A stretch of DNA of 64,000 nt, from contig OX485808.1 in assembly GCA_950295325.1 (NCBI GenBank), positions 7,876,501-7,940,500 of the forward strand, read 5' to 3'. The stretch is from Polytrichum commune (taxonomy: Eukaryota > Streptophyta > Polytrichopsida > Polytrichales > Polytrichaceae). Made by a program: the position numbers and the translations under genes. The notes beneath the pieces are model-generated. The model saw only the letters and a program-made list of their open reading frames with translations, did not search any database and was not told the origin of the DNA. Below, one piece after another: positions 11,128-22,029 of this stretch. Positions within the stretch are counted from its first letter, which is position 1. Each line of letters starts with the position of its first letter.

Positions 11128-12140
11128 AGCAGCAGAGTTTAGTGTTTTAGGGTTTCAAACTGAAGTTTGGGTCGTCTCTCGAAACACTTTTGATTCCAGA
11201 GACCTTTATAATGTGTTTACGCAGCATATACAATGCTTATGCATTGTAGATGCTGCGAAACTCTAAAGAAATTGACACACATAAAGAAGTTGAAGAAATC
11301 ACCTTGCTTTGCAAACTACACAACAAGCTGCGGTTGGAAGCAGTTCTAACAAGCTAGTCTTGGAAGCTGATTCTAGAAAGGATTGGATATTAGAAAACTA
11401 AGAACGCCTCACAAACATTCACTCTGAATTGAAGAAGCTTTCACAAACATTCACTCAGAATTAAACAATCCCTCACAAACATTCACTCTGAATGTAACAA
11501 GTGTTTACAAACATGAACAAAGAAGCTATCTGAAGGCCACACATGCATCCTGATTTTCGAACAATCATTCTAATTCCGAAATCACTCTACACTCACACAT
11601 GAATGTTTCTAAGACCAGGAGGAACTGACACAACCACTTTGAAACAACACTCACACTCCAAAACAACAAAGACGTTCTGAAATGGCTAAAATGTATAGAC
11701 TTTAATACAAAAACAAACCCTAAACTCATACTACACTCAGAACTCGGTCAATGCGCACTCAATGAACAACAAAATAGATCAAAAGAAGAGGAGGAGTGAA
11801 AGAGAGAATGAGATAATGATGAAGAGGGAAGGAGAGAGGGAATGCGAGTTCGACAAGGAGAGAGAGAATGCAAGGGAGGAGGCGGCGCTTTCAAGAGCGG
11901 CGGCGCCTCCAGAAAGTATGAGGAACGTACAAAGGAGGAGGAGCTTGGAGCGGAGGAGAGAGAAGGAGAAAGTGCGGAGGGGAGAGTGAAAGGGGGAAGG
12001 TCACTCAAGGGCGGGACCCATTCGGGCCGGCGCCTTTCGTGTCCGTTCGGCTCATGGCCGCCACGTGTCACGGGGCGCTCCATGGCCCAAACGAATACAC
12101 AATCTGAGCCATTGGAGAGCCCCAGGCCCATCGACGGTCG
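11128..12140 (-). promoter_or_regulatory. Probable 5' untranslated and promoter region of the cargo gene
   Basis: There is no convincing coding sequence. At 11410-11495 a block of about 20 bp resembling CACAAACATTCACTCTGAAT repeats three times. At 11770-12000 the plus strand is strongly purine-rich, which is a CT-rich tract on the cargo gene strand as is common in plant 5' UTRs. No confident TATA box was chosen. Confidence 0.3.
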
Positions 12141-13042
12141 ATAGGCCTCGCAGGTGGGTATCCTTTAGCCACCTATCCCATACCATCCTTGAGGATACTA
12201 AAAAACCTTTATAGCCTAAGGTTTTTAATTTAATGGTCCCCCGATGGATTTGCTAATATCAAATAATGAAACTGTATTGGTTTTGTAATTTTAGTAATCT
12301 ACACATATGCATGAATCGAGAATGATAGATACTAGACTAAGAGGAGTATTTAATAATTATATTGCAATCCTCGTAGGCAATTACATAATGGAATAATATA
12401 ACTATGGTAACCATTTACACAATGAATGGTTTCGAGTTATATATTGTAATTATCTATGAAGGTTGTTGGTAAAGGACAATGCTATAGCCTACGATGGATC
12501 CGTTAACACATACCATTGAACTAAATCTAATTATACAAGTTTATGTAGTGTCATTCATTATAATATGGAATTATGCAATATTAAGTGTTGACAACTTAAT
12601 ATCATTGTTGTTTGCGAAAAGCAACAAAGATGTTGTTTGATTTATAGCATGATGGAACATTAACATACTTATTTACAAGTTTACATATTTATGAGATACA
12701 AATATATTGAAGCGGGTGTTTTTGCTGAAGAACCCAATTAAGAACTCATATGAAGATGGTTTAGGTAGGACGACCCAAACATTAGACAATGTTGTTGTTG
12801 TTCATATATTTAGTTGAGACAAGATAAAGTCTACAAATATTGAATATAGTGATAGTAAATGAGAGAAGCACCATGTATACAAATATGAAGCTATCAAATA
12901 CTAATATGTGGAGTTCAACATTATATGAAGCCATTTAAGCAATCACTTTGTTGTTGGATGATCCCTCCACATATATTAAACAACATATCTTATTAGGAAA
13001 TGAGGCACAAATTACAGTAGATGGTGTTCTATATGGAAGCCA
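12141..13042. other. AT-rich non-coding stretch with one subterminal-type repeat
   Basis: No ORF is supported. One copy of the ~95 bp CACTA-1 subterminal unit lies at about 12733-12800, with GGTTTAGGTAGG then GACCCAAAC. It is followed by the relic CACTA end at 12826-12851. Confidence 0.5.
12826..12851 (-). repeat. Relic right end of a CACTA-1-like element
   Basis: The sequence AAAGTCT...GAATATAGTG matches the right terminal repeat at 20117-20142 at about 20 of 26 positions. The preceding GAGACAAGAT resembles GAGACTAGAG at the true end. No matching left partner was found nearby. Confidence 0.6.
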
Positions 13043-13591
13043 CACGGGTAGGTCATTCTAAGGCATTTTTGTGCACCACGTGTGGCTCAGGGTTTTTTGT
13101 TTTGGGGCTATTTACCTTCAAGGGTTGAATTAAAGCCTCCCTATAATTACTTGAATTTCAAAAATGGCCCATTTGTTTGCACCCTTCCATTACTTATATT
13201 GTCCAAGTCACTGCAATTTTTTGTACTCTATATTCCTTTTAAGTAATAAAAGCTAATCTACTTCCTGTTAAGGGAAACCATGGAAACAAAGAAGGGTGCA
13301 AACAATAATATCATTGCAAACAAAGTTATGAAGAAAACACATAGGAGACCATAGCAAACATTATACTAAACATACCTTCTAGGAACCTTATCTTCAGCCC
13401 CTATATTAATTTTACAAAAAAATAATGGCCCACATTTTATGTCCATCTAACTTACTTATAATGGGATTGTCTACATTTAATGGCCCCTTCATTATTTGGA
13501 ATTCCTTTATAATTTTTATTTCAAATGATTTCAATCCTCTCTATATTATGCCGCACGTCGTTTTTAAAATGCACTAAGTGACCTACCCGTG
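13043..13591. mobile_element. MITE-like element with ~40 bp inverted ends
   Basis: The left end CACGGGTAGGTCATTC and the right end (reverse complement CACGGGTAGGTCACTT) are related over about 40 bp. Flanks GGAAGCCA (13035-13042) and GGAAGCAA (13592-13599) form an 8 bp duplication with one mismatch. The duplication length suggests a hAT- or Mutator-derived MITE. No ORF lies inside. It is nested in CACTA-1. Confidence 0.7.
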
Positions 13592-13618
13592 GGAAGCAAC
13601 CCTGAACAACTACGAGGG

Positions 13619-13648
13619 TGTAGGGTGTAGGGTTTAGGGTTTAGGGTA
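13619..13648 (+). repeat. Short telomere-like TTTAGGG run
   Basis: About three consecutive plant-type telomere units with diverged TGTAGGG units beside them. It is too short for a real interstitial telomere; a telo-box or chance are alternatives. Confidence 0.5.
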
Positions 13649-15515
13649 TATAAATGTGTCTTGTTGCACTCGAAGCCATAAATGAATGGCGCATAGGTCA
13701 AATGAGGGGGCCAAGTCGCTTGTGGTTCTAAAAACAAATGTATATAGATATCACAATAGTCTAATTCATGAACATGAACGTTGGTTACATTTCATGTTAT
13801 GTTTGTTATGTATGTTATGTTACGTCGTAGATGCGTTCATATTTAGTGTATAAATCTCTAAATATCTTATTTAGTGTAGTGACACTAGAACACACCAACA
13901 TGTATTTAAGGACATGTTCTGCTCAACTTGCATTGAATAGATACAACTATATATGTTTAGATTTTTCATCAAACATTTGTTAAAACAAATAAAGTTGATT
14001 ACATTTTTTTTGGCAAGCCAAATCAATAAAAACTATAGGTACAAAACACAACTACAATAAGTATGATATTTAGTGTTTGATACACTAAATACAAGTGAAT
14101 ACACAATATATCAATAACCATATGAAAGTAATAAACATTAAATATAAGCTATAGTAATATGTGGCATTGACATGTTTGAATTTAGTGTTAGTAAGGATGT
14201 GAAAAGAAGAAATATACGTGAGAGTAGAAGGTAGCAACACATTTACTTCTAACACTAACTGTCATGGGATTGAAAATTAATGTTGAGCATGTAAGGGTGG
14301 TAACCATAGTCCGCCAAGAGCCTAAGACTAGTGTAAATGCAGCCTACAAAATTTGTGACTTAGCCTATAAAATTTTGAAAGTGTAGGACAAAGAGCCTAT
14401 GGACAATTTTAAAACATAGGATATCAACCTATGTGGTAAAAAACATGTAGGAAATTTTGCCTACAAAGTTTTTAAAAGAGCGGATTTTAGCCATTCATCC
14501 TTCTTCAAATTGGGAAATTAGTTGGCCTAAGTACATATCTTTAGGCTAATACTCGGGGCTCTTGAGTGGCACATAGGCGGATATCAATAATAGCCCTGAC
14601 TCCCTCCCCGTCGATCTTTACAAATACCACAGCCCAAGCCCCATCACCGCATAGAGGTTGAATCAGAAGATGGTGAGGACTTTCACCCTTAAACTCATTT
14701 GAATTTTAGCAACCTTTCATAACTTATAATCAACTCTTTAAAAAGGAGTTGGTTAATCCTTGGCCTTCAAACGTGGTGAAGGGCTTAGCCAGGTTCAATT
14801 CCTGCCAAGGATACCACTTAGTACTCAAATTTTGAATTTAAAGCCTACAACATTAAAAGATATGAAGGATTTTAACCTACTAAAAATTAGTTTTAAAGGC
14901 AATTGGCAGGTAACTTAAAAACTCAAAAGGTTTTCAACTTACAAAAATTTGATATTGTAGGATGCAACCTATGCCATGAGGGAAATAGCCTATGCCCTTT
15001 TAAAGAGGTAGGCAATTAACCTCAATAACTTCAAAAACTTTTCGGACACTGGTGGTAACAACACTACATATAATCAAATCCACACATCATATTTTGTGTA
15101 GTTATTTAATAGCGGAATTAGGAGGTTAGTTGTCCAAGGTCATTTGATGGTTGGCGCCACGAAGAGGCAAGCTAAATATGGATGCTCTATTACCAACAAG
15201 AAGCGGGAAATTTTGTCAGAAGGTTTGAACTTAGGTTTAGGGTTTACGTTCGGGCGGGAAAGGGATCCAAAGAGGAAGGCCAAGGCGGAGGCGGGTAGTA
15301 TAAAGTACCAAACCCCCCAAACTTTGCTCCTTTTTTCTCATCTCTCCATTCTGAAATGGTTGCAAGCTCTCTCAAGTAGTGGTGGAGTGCAAGGTTCGTG
15401 TATGCATCCGTTGATGAGTAGCTAATTACAACAGCCATGCACGGCCTGAATTCTTCCAATTAGTATCCACGTAGCTGAATATGGAAGATTACCGCAATTT
15501 AAGGCGGAATTTGCG
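13649..15515. other. AT-rich non-coding interior of CACTA-1
   Basis: No supported gene. TTTAGTGT motifs recur in both orientations at 13840-14200, including a hairpin around 14068-14090 with ATTTAGTGT and ACACTAAAT arms. At 14300-15030 imperfect blocks containing CCTATG, CCTACAA and TTTTAAA repeat. A short open frame at 15144-15425 has no recognisable product. Confidence 0.4.
14745..14811 (+). other. tRNA-like or SINE-like segment with box B
   Basis: GGTTCAATTCC is a near-perfect box B. TCCTTGGC (14757-14764) and GCCAAGGA (14804-14811) could form an 8 bp acceptor-like stem, CAGG/CCTG a T-arm, and CCTTCA/TGAAGG a 7-nt-loop arm. The loop lacks the conserved U33 and there is no proper D-arm. 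A functional tRNA is therefore unlikely; a tRNA-derived SINE head or a relic is possible. Confidence 0.3.
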
Positions 15516-15519
15516 GAAT

Positions 15520-16355
15520 GTTTGGGTCGCTCGACCCAAACCCACCCCCATAGTGAGGTTTGGGTCGAGCGACCCAAACCCACCCCTATCACGGGCTGGG
15601 CCTGGATTAGCAAGCCCATCCTGTCACGAGGTTTGGGTCGCTCGACCCAAACCCACCCCCTCTCACGGGCTGGGCCTGGATTAGCAGGCCCATCCTGTAA
15701 CGAGGTTTGGGTCGCTCGACCCAAACACACCTCCATTGTGAGGTTTGGGTCGAGCGACCCAAACCCACCCCTGTCACGGGTTGGGCCTGGATTAGCAGGC
15801 CCATCCTGTCACGAGGTTTGGGTCGCTCGACCCAAACCCACCTCCATTATGAGGTTTGGGTCGAGCGACCCAAACCCACCGCTATCACGCGCTGGGCCTG
15901 GATTGCCAGGCCCATCCTGTCATGAGGTTTGGGTCGCACGACCCAAACACACCTCCATTGTGAGGTTTGGGGCGAGCGACCCAAACCCACCCCTGTCACG
16001 GGTTGGGCCTGGATTAGCAGGCCCATCCTGTCACGAGGTTTGGGTCGAGCGACCCAAACCCACCCCTATCAAGGGCTGGGTCTGGATTACCAGGCCCATC
16101 CTGTCACGAGGTTTGGGTCGAGCGACCCAAACCCACCCCTATCAAGGGCTGGGTCTGGATTACCAGGCCCATCCTGTCACGAGGTTTGGGTCGCTCGACC
16201 CAAACACACCTCCATTGTGAGGTTTGGGTCGAGCGACCCAAACCCACCTCCATTGTGAGGTTTGGGTCGAGCGACCCAAACCCACCCCTGTCACGGGTTG
16301 GGCCTGGATTAGCAGGCCCATCCTATCACGAGGTTTGGGTTGCTCGACCCAAACC
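15520..16355. repeat. Fifteen-copy palindrome array with 73/38 bp units
   Basis: Palindromes start at 15520, 15557, 15630, 15704, 15742, 15815, 15853, 15926, 15964, 16037, 16110, 16183, 16221, 16259 and 16332. Intervals are 73/74 and 38 bp. The 15704-16037 part repeats exactly every 111 bp (73 + 38). The long spacer carries a second hairpin: TGGGCCTG and CAGGCCCA arms around GATTAG. Open frames through the array encode repetitive peptides and are probably by-products. The array ends about 190 bp before the DUF7869 exon. Confidence 0.95.
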
Positions 16356-16541
16356 CACCCTCATGCACACAATGGGGATGTGCATAGACGGATCCTGAAT
16401 AAACTGTTGTGCGCTCCATCTTTTTGGAACCCATCAATATAATATTCATACAACATGTGTTATGATAAGGTTTCTGTGTTTTTCTATTGGACCCTATAGC
16501 TTTTGTCAATTCTTTACAAGGTTCCATGTTCATGTGTGTAG

Positions 16542-19500
16542 GCAAAATGCATGGGTATACTGGAAGAGGGTATTCGTCTGGAGAAGACATGGCCACTTGG
16601 CCATCTGCATCTGAGGAAGAGCTAGACATTGTCGGGGAGGCTACTATGGATGAGAGTTCAGATGAAGAGCATTTCGATATACCTTCGCGTTCCGTACCGG
16701 ACTGTCCCATTCCAGAGTGTGCCGTGCTTTCAAGAGCTTCATGGGTGAATTTGGATGTGTTACTTCTTAATGACAATGGGGTTGTTGTGGCGGAGGGTAT
16801 CTGTCGTAACACCCATCCACAAGATTGCATTGATCAAAATCCGCTTGGCACCGAGGACGTTGGGATTGTCATATTGGAGTCACTCGTTCCTTCTGAGGTG
16901 GATCCCACTCATAGGTTCTCCCTCCGCAGGTGGCCATTGAGGAATGTCACGACTGATGGAGTTAGCTTGCGTGAACATGAGCAACGACACATGCAACTCG
17001 AAAAGGAAATGCAATCAAACATGCGGCCACGCAAGGGTCAAAGAAAGTACGAAACTGTGGCACGTCCTTCTCCATCTGCAACTGATTGTAAACGTCAAAG
17101 GCTGCTTGGGGAGGAGTCCATAAGAGAAGTTGCCACAAAGGATTGTTGTGTGCATTGTTGTTGCCAATTGTTTCCAAGGGATAAATTGAAGGCCATCCGT
17201 GAAGAAATGTGGCTTGGAGATTTTCGTCTAAGATCCACAAAAAAACTTGATGTCCATAGGGCAATACATGTGAATGGGACGGGTCGCAAGGTAATCACCA
17301 TTGAAAGCATAGACGTGTGTTGTAAGGCATGGTACACCATTTACGGTGTGTCGAAGGTGGACTTCTATAGACAAGCTGCTTATGCCAAGGAAGGCCGCCG
17401 GTCCCGTCACCATGGGAACGTGGGTTTAAAGAAACCTAGGGAAGCAACAAGGCAAGCAACGGCAACTCTAGCAACCATCATTGTCCCCCTTGCTGATGCA
17501 ATGCCGCACAAAACACGCACACTCACAACCGGTGAAAAGGTTGTGGAGAAAGTTCTTCCCACAGGCACAAAATGGAAAGACATATTGTTGGACGTTAATG
17601 CAGTTGGCGAGAAGATTGGGTTGGAGCCAATTTCATTGTCAAAATTGAGTGCAATCAAGAAACAAAACTTTAGCGAATACATTACAAAAAGACGAGGGGA
17701 CAAATTTGCCAGGTGCTCTAATTGCGAGAAGTTGAAGCGCCTTCGGGATGCACACACGATGGGTACCGAGTCATATGCAGCGCATCAATTGAACTATTTC
17801 AAGCACGTAAACATGCAAGAGGCACACCGTAATGATTACTACACAAATAGAGCTTTGTCCATCTCCAGGCCCTTGGAGGTTCTTACGGTCATCCATGACA
17901 AAATGGACCATGCCAAAACAGCCTCCCCATGTTTTGCAAATCGAATCAAGGCCACGGATGGGTTTTTTAAGTTGCCTGTATCGGTTACAGGTGAACTTCG
18001 AAACAATGTCATGACATACCCTAAATGTTGTGGTTTTTTATTCCGTGATGTACTGGAGAACATGGATTCCTTCATAATGGTTTATTCATACATAGATGCT
18101 AATCACGTTAGGTTGGCATTGCAGGAATGATTGCACATGGACACGGTGATGTCAAGTTTGCTCATTATGCTCTTGATTTGTATCCAGCGGATTCAAACCA
18201 CACGATAGGATCATTTGCAAGGCTTTTACGTGATTTAGAGAAACCACCAGCCTATTCTTCAGGATTGTTATTTGAGAACACGGGTTCAACACCTTTATAT
18301 GAAGCGGTGTTGGATGGAAAAGATGTATGCTTGCATTCGTTGCCCGAGCCACCCAATGAACCCGTGATTGCCAAGAAGTTGCCTCCAACTTTGCGTGTCC
18401 AATTGGACAATTGTGCCAAGGACAATAAAAGCAGATATGTATTTGCATATTGGTCGTTGTTGGTTGCGAAAGGCATTTTCAAGGAGGTTTTTGTGTCCTT
18501 CCTATTGGTAGGCCACACGCACGATGATATTGATGCATCTTTTGGGCGGTGGAGCATGAAGTTGCGGGAGGAGGATTTTCCTACAATCCCATTATTGATG
18601 AAGTCGTACATGGATTTGGATAACGTTCCCGTCATCCCCCATATGATTGAGGAGGTGCCAGACTTCAAGGCATTTATAGAACCTTATATTCGAAATGGAG
18701 CTCACCGATTGATCGGGCATACGAAGGCACAACAATTCCGGTTCTACATGCGTGACGATGGTATCCCGGCCATGCAATACAAGTTGTTGTGCACGACACA
18801 AGACTGGAGCCCGCCGGAGGGTCTTCTTGTGTGGCGCGTGGATGCGGATGGGAAGACCATGTTACCGGATGGGGAGCCTAGCCCTTGTAAGCCAATAGCC
18901 ATGAAGAATTTGGAGGATATTTTGAAAGGTATATCAGGCTTCATACAATATTGGGAGAGTTTGAAGATAGCGGATGTTGGCGGATCATGTTGGCATCGTT
19001 ATGGGAGTTGGATACATTATTGGACACGTGTTCGTGCCGCCTTGGTAGACCTCCACCAAGATAGCCCTCATACTTTGAGGCATGGATTTTGGCCACAAAC
19101 ATGAGTCGATGTACAAGCTTCAGAGGCTAGTCTTTTGGGAAATGGAGAGGTTCGAGAGGAGTTTGATGTGGATGACCATTACGTGGGGCCTGCTAGTAGT
19201 CGTCCGCCACCATCTTTCCGCATTGCAGTGGATTGTCATGAAGGATATATGCTCATTTTGCGTCCTGGAGACGAGACATATGTGAAGCCAGTGTGGGTGG
19301 CAAGAGCTTTGTCCAAACCCAATTCTGTAACTTCCAGCCCTCATTTTCGACAAATACAAGTGGAGTACTACCGACCGACGGCAAGGAATGAAGATGTGAT
19401 TCGGCATTATGCAGGCTGGGATACAAACCCTAACTTTCGGTGGAAGGTGGATTCTGAGCACGGTCCATCTTGGGTAGATACAGATTCCATATTCATAGCA

Positions 19501-19611
19501 TGGAAACCACGGAAAAATCATAGTGGATCAGTGTCCATCCCTCAAAAGTACATAACTTTTGCAAAAGACAACCTTGCTCGGATCGCAGAAGAAGCAACCC
19601 ACGTTGAATGA
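16542..19611 (+). pseudogene. DUF7869-type transposase-like gene of CACTA-1, one in-frame stop
   Basis: Exon 1 is 16542-17990, after an acceptor TGTGTAG, with ATG at 16547. The intron is 17991-18124 (GTGAAC...TTGCAG). Exon 2 is 18125-19611. The spliced frame reads straight into M-I-A-H-G-H-G, then LDNCAKDNK (18403-18429) and GHTHDDID (18511-18534). I recognise this pattern as the DUF7869 family, which looks like an RNase H fold with acidic residues at these motifs. A Cys-rich segment lies near 17145-17170. A C-terminal segment (about 19190-19520) with RPGDE and PVWVARAL also recurs in the family. A TGA at 19102-19104 interrupts the frame. The related copy at 46.3 kb has TGT there, so the stop is secondary. 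The full protein would have about 976 residues. It is the only transposase candidate in the element; a transposase role is inference. Confidence 0.75.
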
Positions 19612-19699
19612 GAAGTTGGTAGGATTGTGTTAGCATGATTATAGTGTAAACAGTAATTCTACGAACATATATTACTCATATGTGTGCTCTTCAAAATTG

Positions 19700-20000
19700 G
19701 GGCAGAGTTTGGGTAGAACTTACGAATACTATATTGTTTGGGAGTTGGATGAATATCCATTTACTATATTTCAATACAAATGTGAAGTTCATTTTTTTAT
19801 TAAGTTTGGGACTAAATTGTCCATTGAAAAAATATGCATTTATTACATGCACTTTGTATGTTGCAATGTCTATATTCTATGGAGCATGCTAATAATAGAA
19901 ATCATTATATATATATTTTTGGGTGAAACTTGTTTGGAGTGCTCTACCCAATGTGTTTTTGTTGATGAAATTGGTGTTGAGTGCTCTACCATATGTGCTT
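19700..20000 (-). repeat. CACTA-1 right subterminal repeats, inverted
   Basis: GTTTGGAGTGCTCTACCCAA near 19933 and GAGTGCTCTACC near 19979 are reverse-complement versions of the left-end motif GGTAGGGCACTCCAAACC. A weaker copy lies near 19708. Opposite orientation at the two ends is typical of CACTA elements. Confidence 0.65.
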
Positions 20001-20116
20001 ATGTCCGCACATCATAGGTGTGGGATATTAGAACATTTAATATATTTGAGATTGTTGACAATATAGTTTCAGGCATCTTCATGTTGTTTGATCCATATAT
20101 TAATTTGAGACTAGAG

Positions 20117-20142
20117 AAAGTCTCAATTTAACGAATATAGTG
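20117..20142 (-). repeat. CACTA-1 right terminal inverted repeat
   Basis: Exact reverse complement of 2915-2940, ending CGAATATAGTG. Confidence 0.9.
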
Positions 20143-20882
20143 TTAAATGCACTTATTGTGGGGGTAGCCACTCGGTGAGTGAGTGTTGGAATCTAAGACC
20201 CCAACGTTCTGTTAATCAAATTGATGATAACAGAGACCGTCCATGGCAAGAAGAAAGGTCATGACCAAGGCCAAATTCTAATTACAATCCCAAAAGAAAT
20301 TTTAATAAACGGCCTGTACCTATTATTTTTCCAAACCGACCCAGCTGGGGACGGACAAATGGTCCACCCAACTGGAACGGGCCTCCATACAATGCTAACT
20401 CTCGAAACTACAATACTGGTAATAATGATAAAAGGAAAATACCGGTTTGTTATAGATGCCAGGAGTTAGGACATTATGCCAATGAATGTCCCAACCCCAA
20501 AAAATCACAAGACTATGTTCCTTTGTGTGGTAATTGTAAAACTGCCGGTCATCCTACCGATGAGTGCCCTGAACCTAAAAAGGATGAAAGAGAGTGGAAG
20601 ACAGGCAAGCATGTCCGAATTCAGGATGATAAAGAGGACAGAGGATCTAGAAATGTAAACCATGTCCAACATACGATACACCGAATCACCCCACATCCTG
20701 GTACGACTGTCAACGCGGTTACCACTCGATCAAAACGAGTAGTAGACCCCTTACCAGTCCCGGATGATAATAATGATGAAAAGAGTTTGTCATATGAGTC
20801 CCAAACCAATGGAGACCCACTTGTCCATTTATCACCAATCCAAGTGAAAGCTAAAGGGGCGGTAAATTCGAACCCCACAGTG
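20143..20882 (+). pseudogene. gag: Retroelement gag C-terminus with three zinc knuckles
   Basis: The frame in register with TGC at 20148 carries three CCHC knuckles. They are at 20148-20186 (C-X2-C-X3-H-X4-C), about 20448-20489 (C-Y-R-C...H-Y-A-N-E-C) and about 20526-20567 (C-G-N-C...H-P-T-D-E-C). An Asn/Arg/Pro-rich linker lies between the first two. An in-frame TGA is near 20258. The frame runs to 20882, where CACTA-2 splits it, and resumes at 32005. These knuckles would bind the retroelement RNA. Confidence 0.8.
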
Positions 20883-22029
20883 CACTATAAGAAAATCCTG
20901 TTTTTTGTGACGTCAAAAAAAACGGGAGTGCGCGTTCACTTTGACATGGAGGTTCTTCTCTTGGACGTCACCTAAAATCCATCATGTCAGACAGGAAAAA
21001 AACGCGTCGTGGACATGCGAAAACATGGGGAATTTCAGCACATTTTTATGTGACGTCACATAAAACATGGTGTTCCATAGTGTCCACGTGAAGACACGTG
21101 GACGCCACCGGCATGCCACGCAAGCATGTTTTTTGCGGGCAGTGCCACGTCGGCACGCTTTTTTTTCCGCCCCCTCGGTGACGTGGATGGCCTCGTGGAC
21201 CCTCTTGAGATGACGTGGAATGCGATTAAAAACTGACGTGGCATTCGCTGTTGATGACGTGGACATTGCATTACGTGGCGATGTGTGCTGTTACCGACGT
21301 CCTCTGCGACACGAAAATGTCACATGAGACATTTTCCTCGATGTATGCATGTATTTTTTGGGTGTTTTCGGGGTAACTTTTAGTTTTCTTGGACATCCTT
21401 TTTGACAGTGGGATGTTATGTGTGACATCAAATGGGGCATTACAAATTATGGGGATGTCCTCTGGCCAAAACCATAGCTTGTTTGGGAGTGATGATGCCG
21501 TTTTCAAGCTTAGCCCGCCTTGACGTGGTTGATTGCCTCAAATTCTCAAACACATTACTGACATCAAGTTGTTTGGCTATTAGCAGGACCAAATGTCAGA
21601 TGCACGTCACTTATGCCATCTACGAGAACAAACACCGACGTCAACTGTTCCACCAGACAGTCGGAACAGACACAAAGAACGCGTGGAACAAATGTACACC
21701 AATGCTTTCCAATTCCGTAAATGCAACGTTTTCATTGATACAACATATTGCAACCAAGAGGCTGCATTTACACATCAATCGCTAGTTGCCCGAAAACTTA
21801 AACATTGTCCATGATCGAGGCATCCATGTCTATAGTCGCGAGTCTACACCTCCACGACTAAGTGGATAATTCATGAGCACTCGAATGGAGAGCCGCGTCG
21901 TTATTGAGAACGTCCACTCATTTCTTCTTTTGTGTCTGTGCCTTCGTACTAGTCCCCACCTGCCCCATTCCACCACCATTCACAAAACCGCATGAATTAC
22001 ATTAGTGGTCATCCGAACATGAAATGGAC
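20883..22029. repeat. CACTA-2 left subterminal region
   Basis: Non-coding and rich in TGACGT and ACGTGG words, with the palindrome ATGTGACGTCACAT at 21048-21061. These are likely subterminal protein-binding repeats by analogy with En/Spm. Nothing else is recognised to 22029. Confidence 0.5.

Larger units (their letters stand above)
2915..20142. mobile_element. CACTA-1: 17.2 kb CACTA-ended DNA transposon with DUF7869-type transposase and cargo gene
   Basis: Both ends carry a perfect 26 bp terminal inverted repeat (2915-2940 and 20117-20142) beginning CACTATATTCG. The flanks are TAA (2912-2914) and TTA (20143-20145), an imperfect 3 bp duplication. The retroelement gag zinc-knuckle reading resumes beyond it, which confirms the insertion. 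Subterminal repeats lie in opposite orientation at the two ends, as in En/Spm. Contents are a minus-strand cargo gene (10378-4425), a second minus-strand gene fragment (4281-3460), a nested MITE, a large palindrome array and a plus-strand DUF7869-type gene. No TNP2, DUF4218 or DUF4216 sequence is present. A degenerate CACTA right end at 12826-12851 shows that the interior is composite. Confidence 0.85.

Noticed and set aside
11748-12144. Protein-coding frames on both strands at 11.75-12.14 kb
   Set aside because: A purine-rich tract keeps both strands open. The Ser/Pro-rich composition looks like untranslated CT-rich DNA.
13619-13648. Interstitial telomere or chromosome-end marker
   Set aside because: Only about three units.
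14757-14811. Functional tRNA gene
   Set aside because: No D-arm, U33 missing in the loop, and only 55 nt between the stem ends.
15520-16355. CRISPR array
   Set aside because: The spacers are themselves repeated, the repeats are palindromic transposon sequence, and the context is a plant-type transposon.
15522-16398. Long open frames across the palindrome array with repeated GRSTQTH or FGSSDPNPP type peptides
   Set aside because: Several frames on both strands stay open because the units are repetitive and stop-poor. There is no independent sign of coding.
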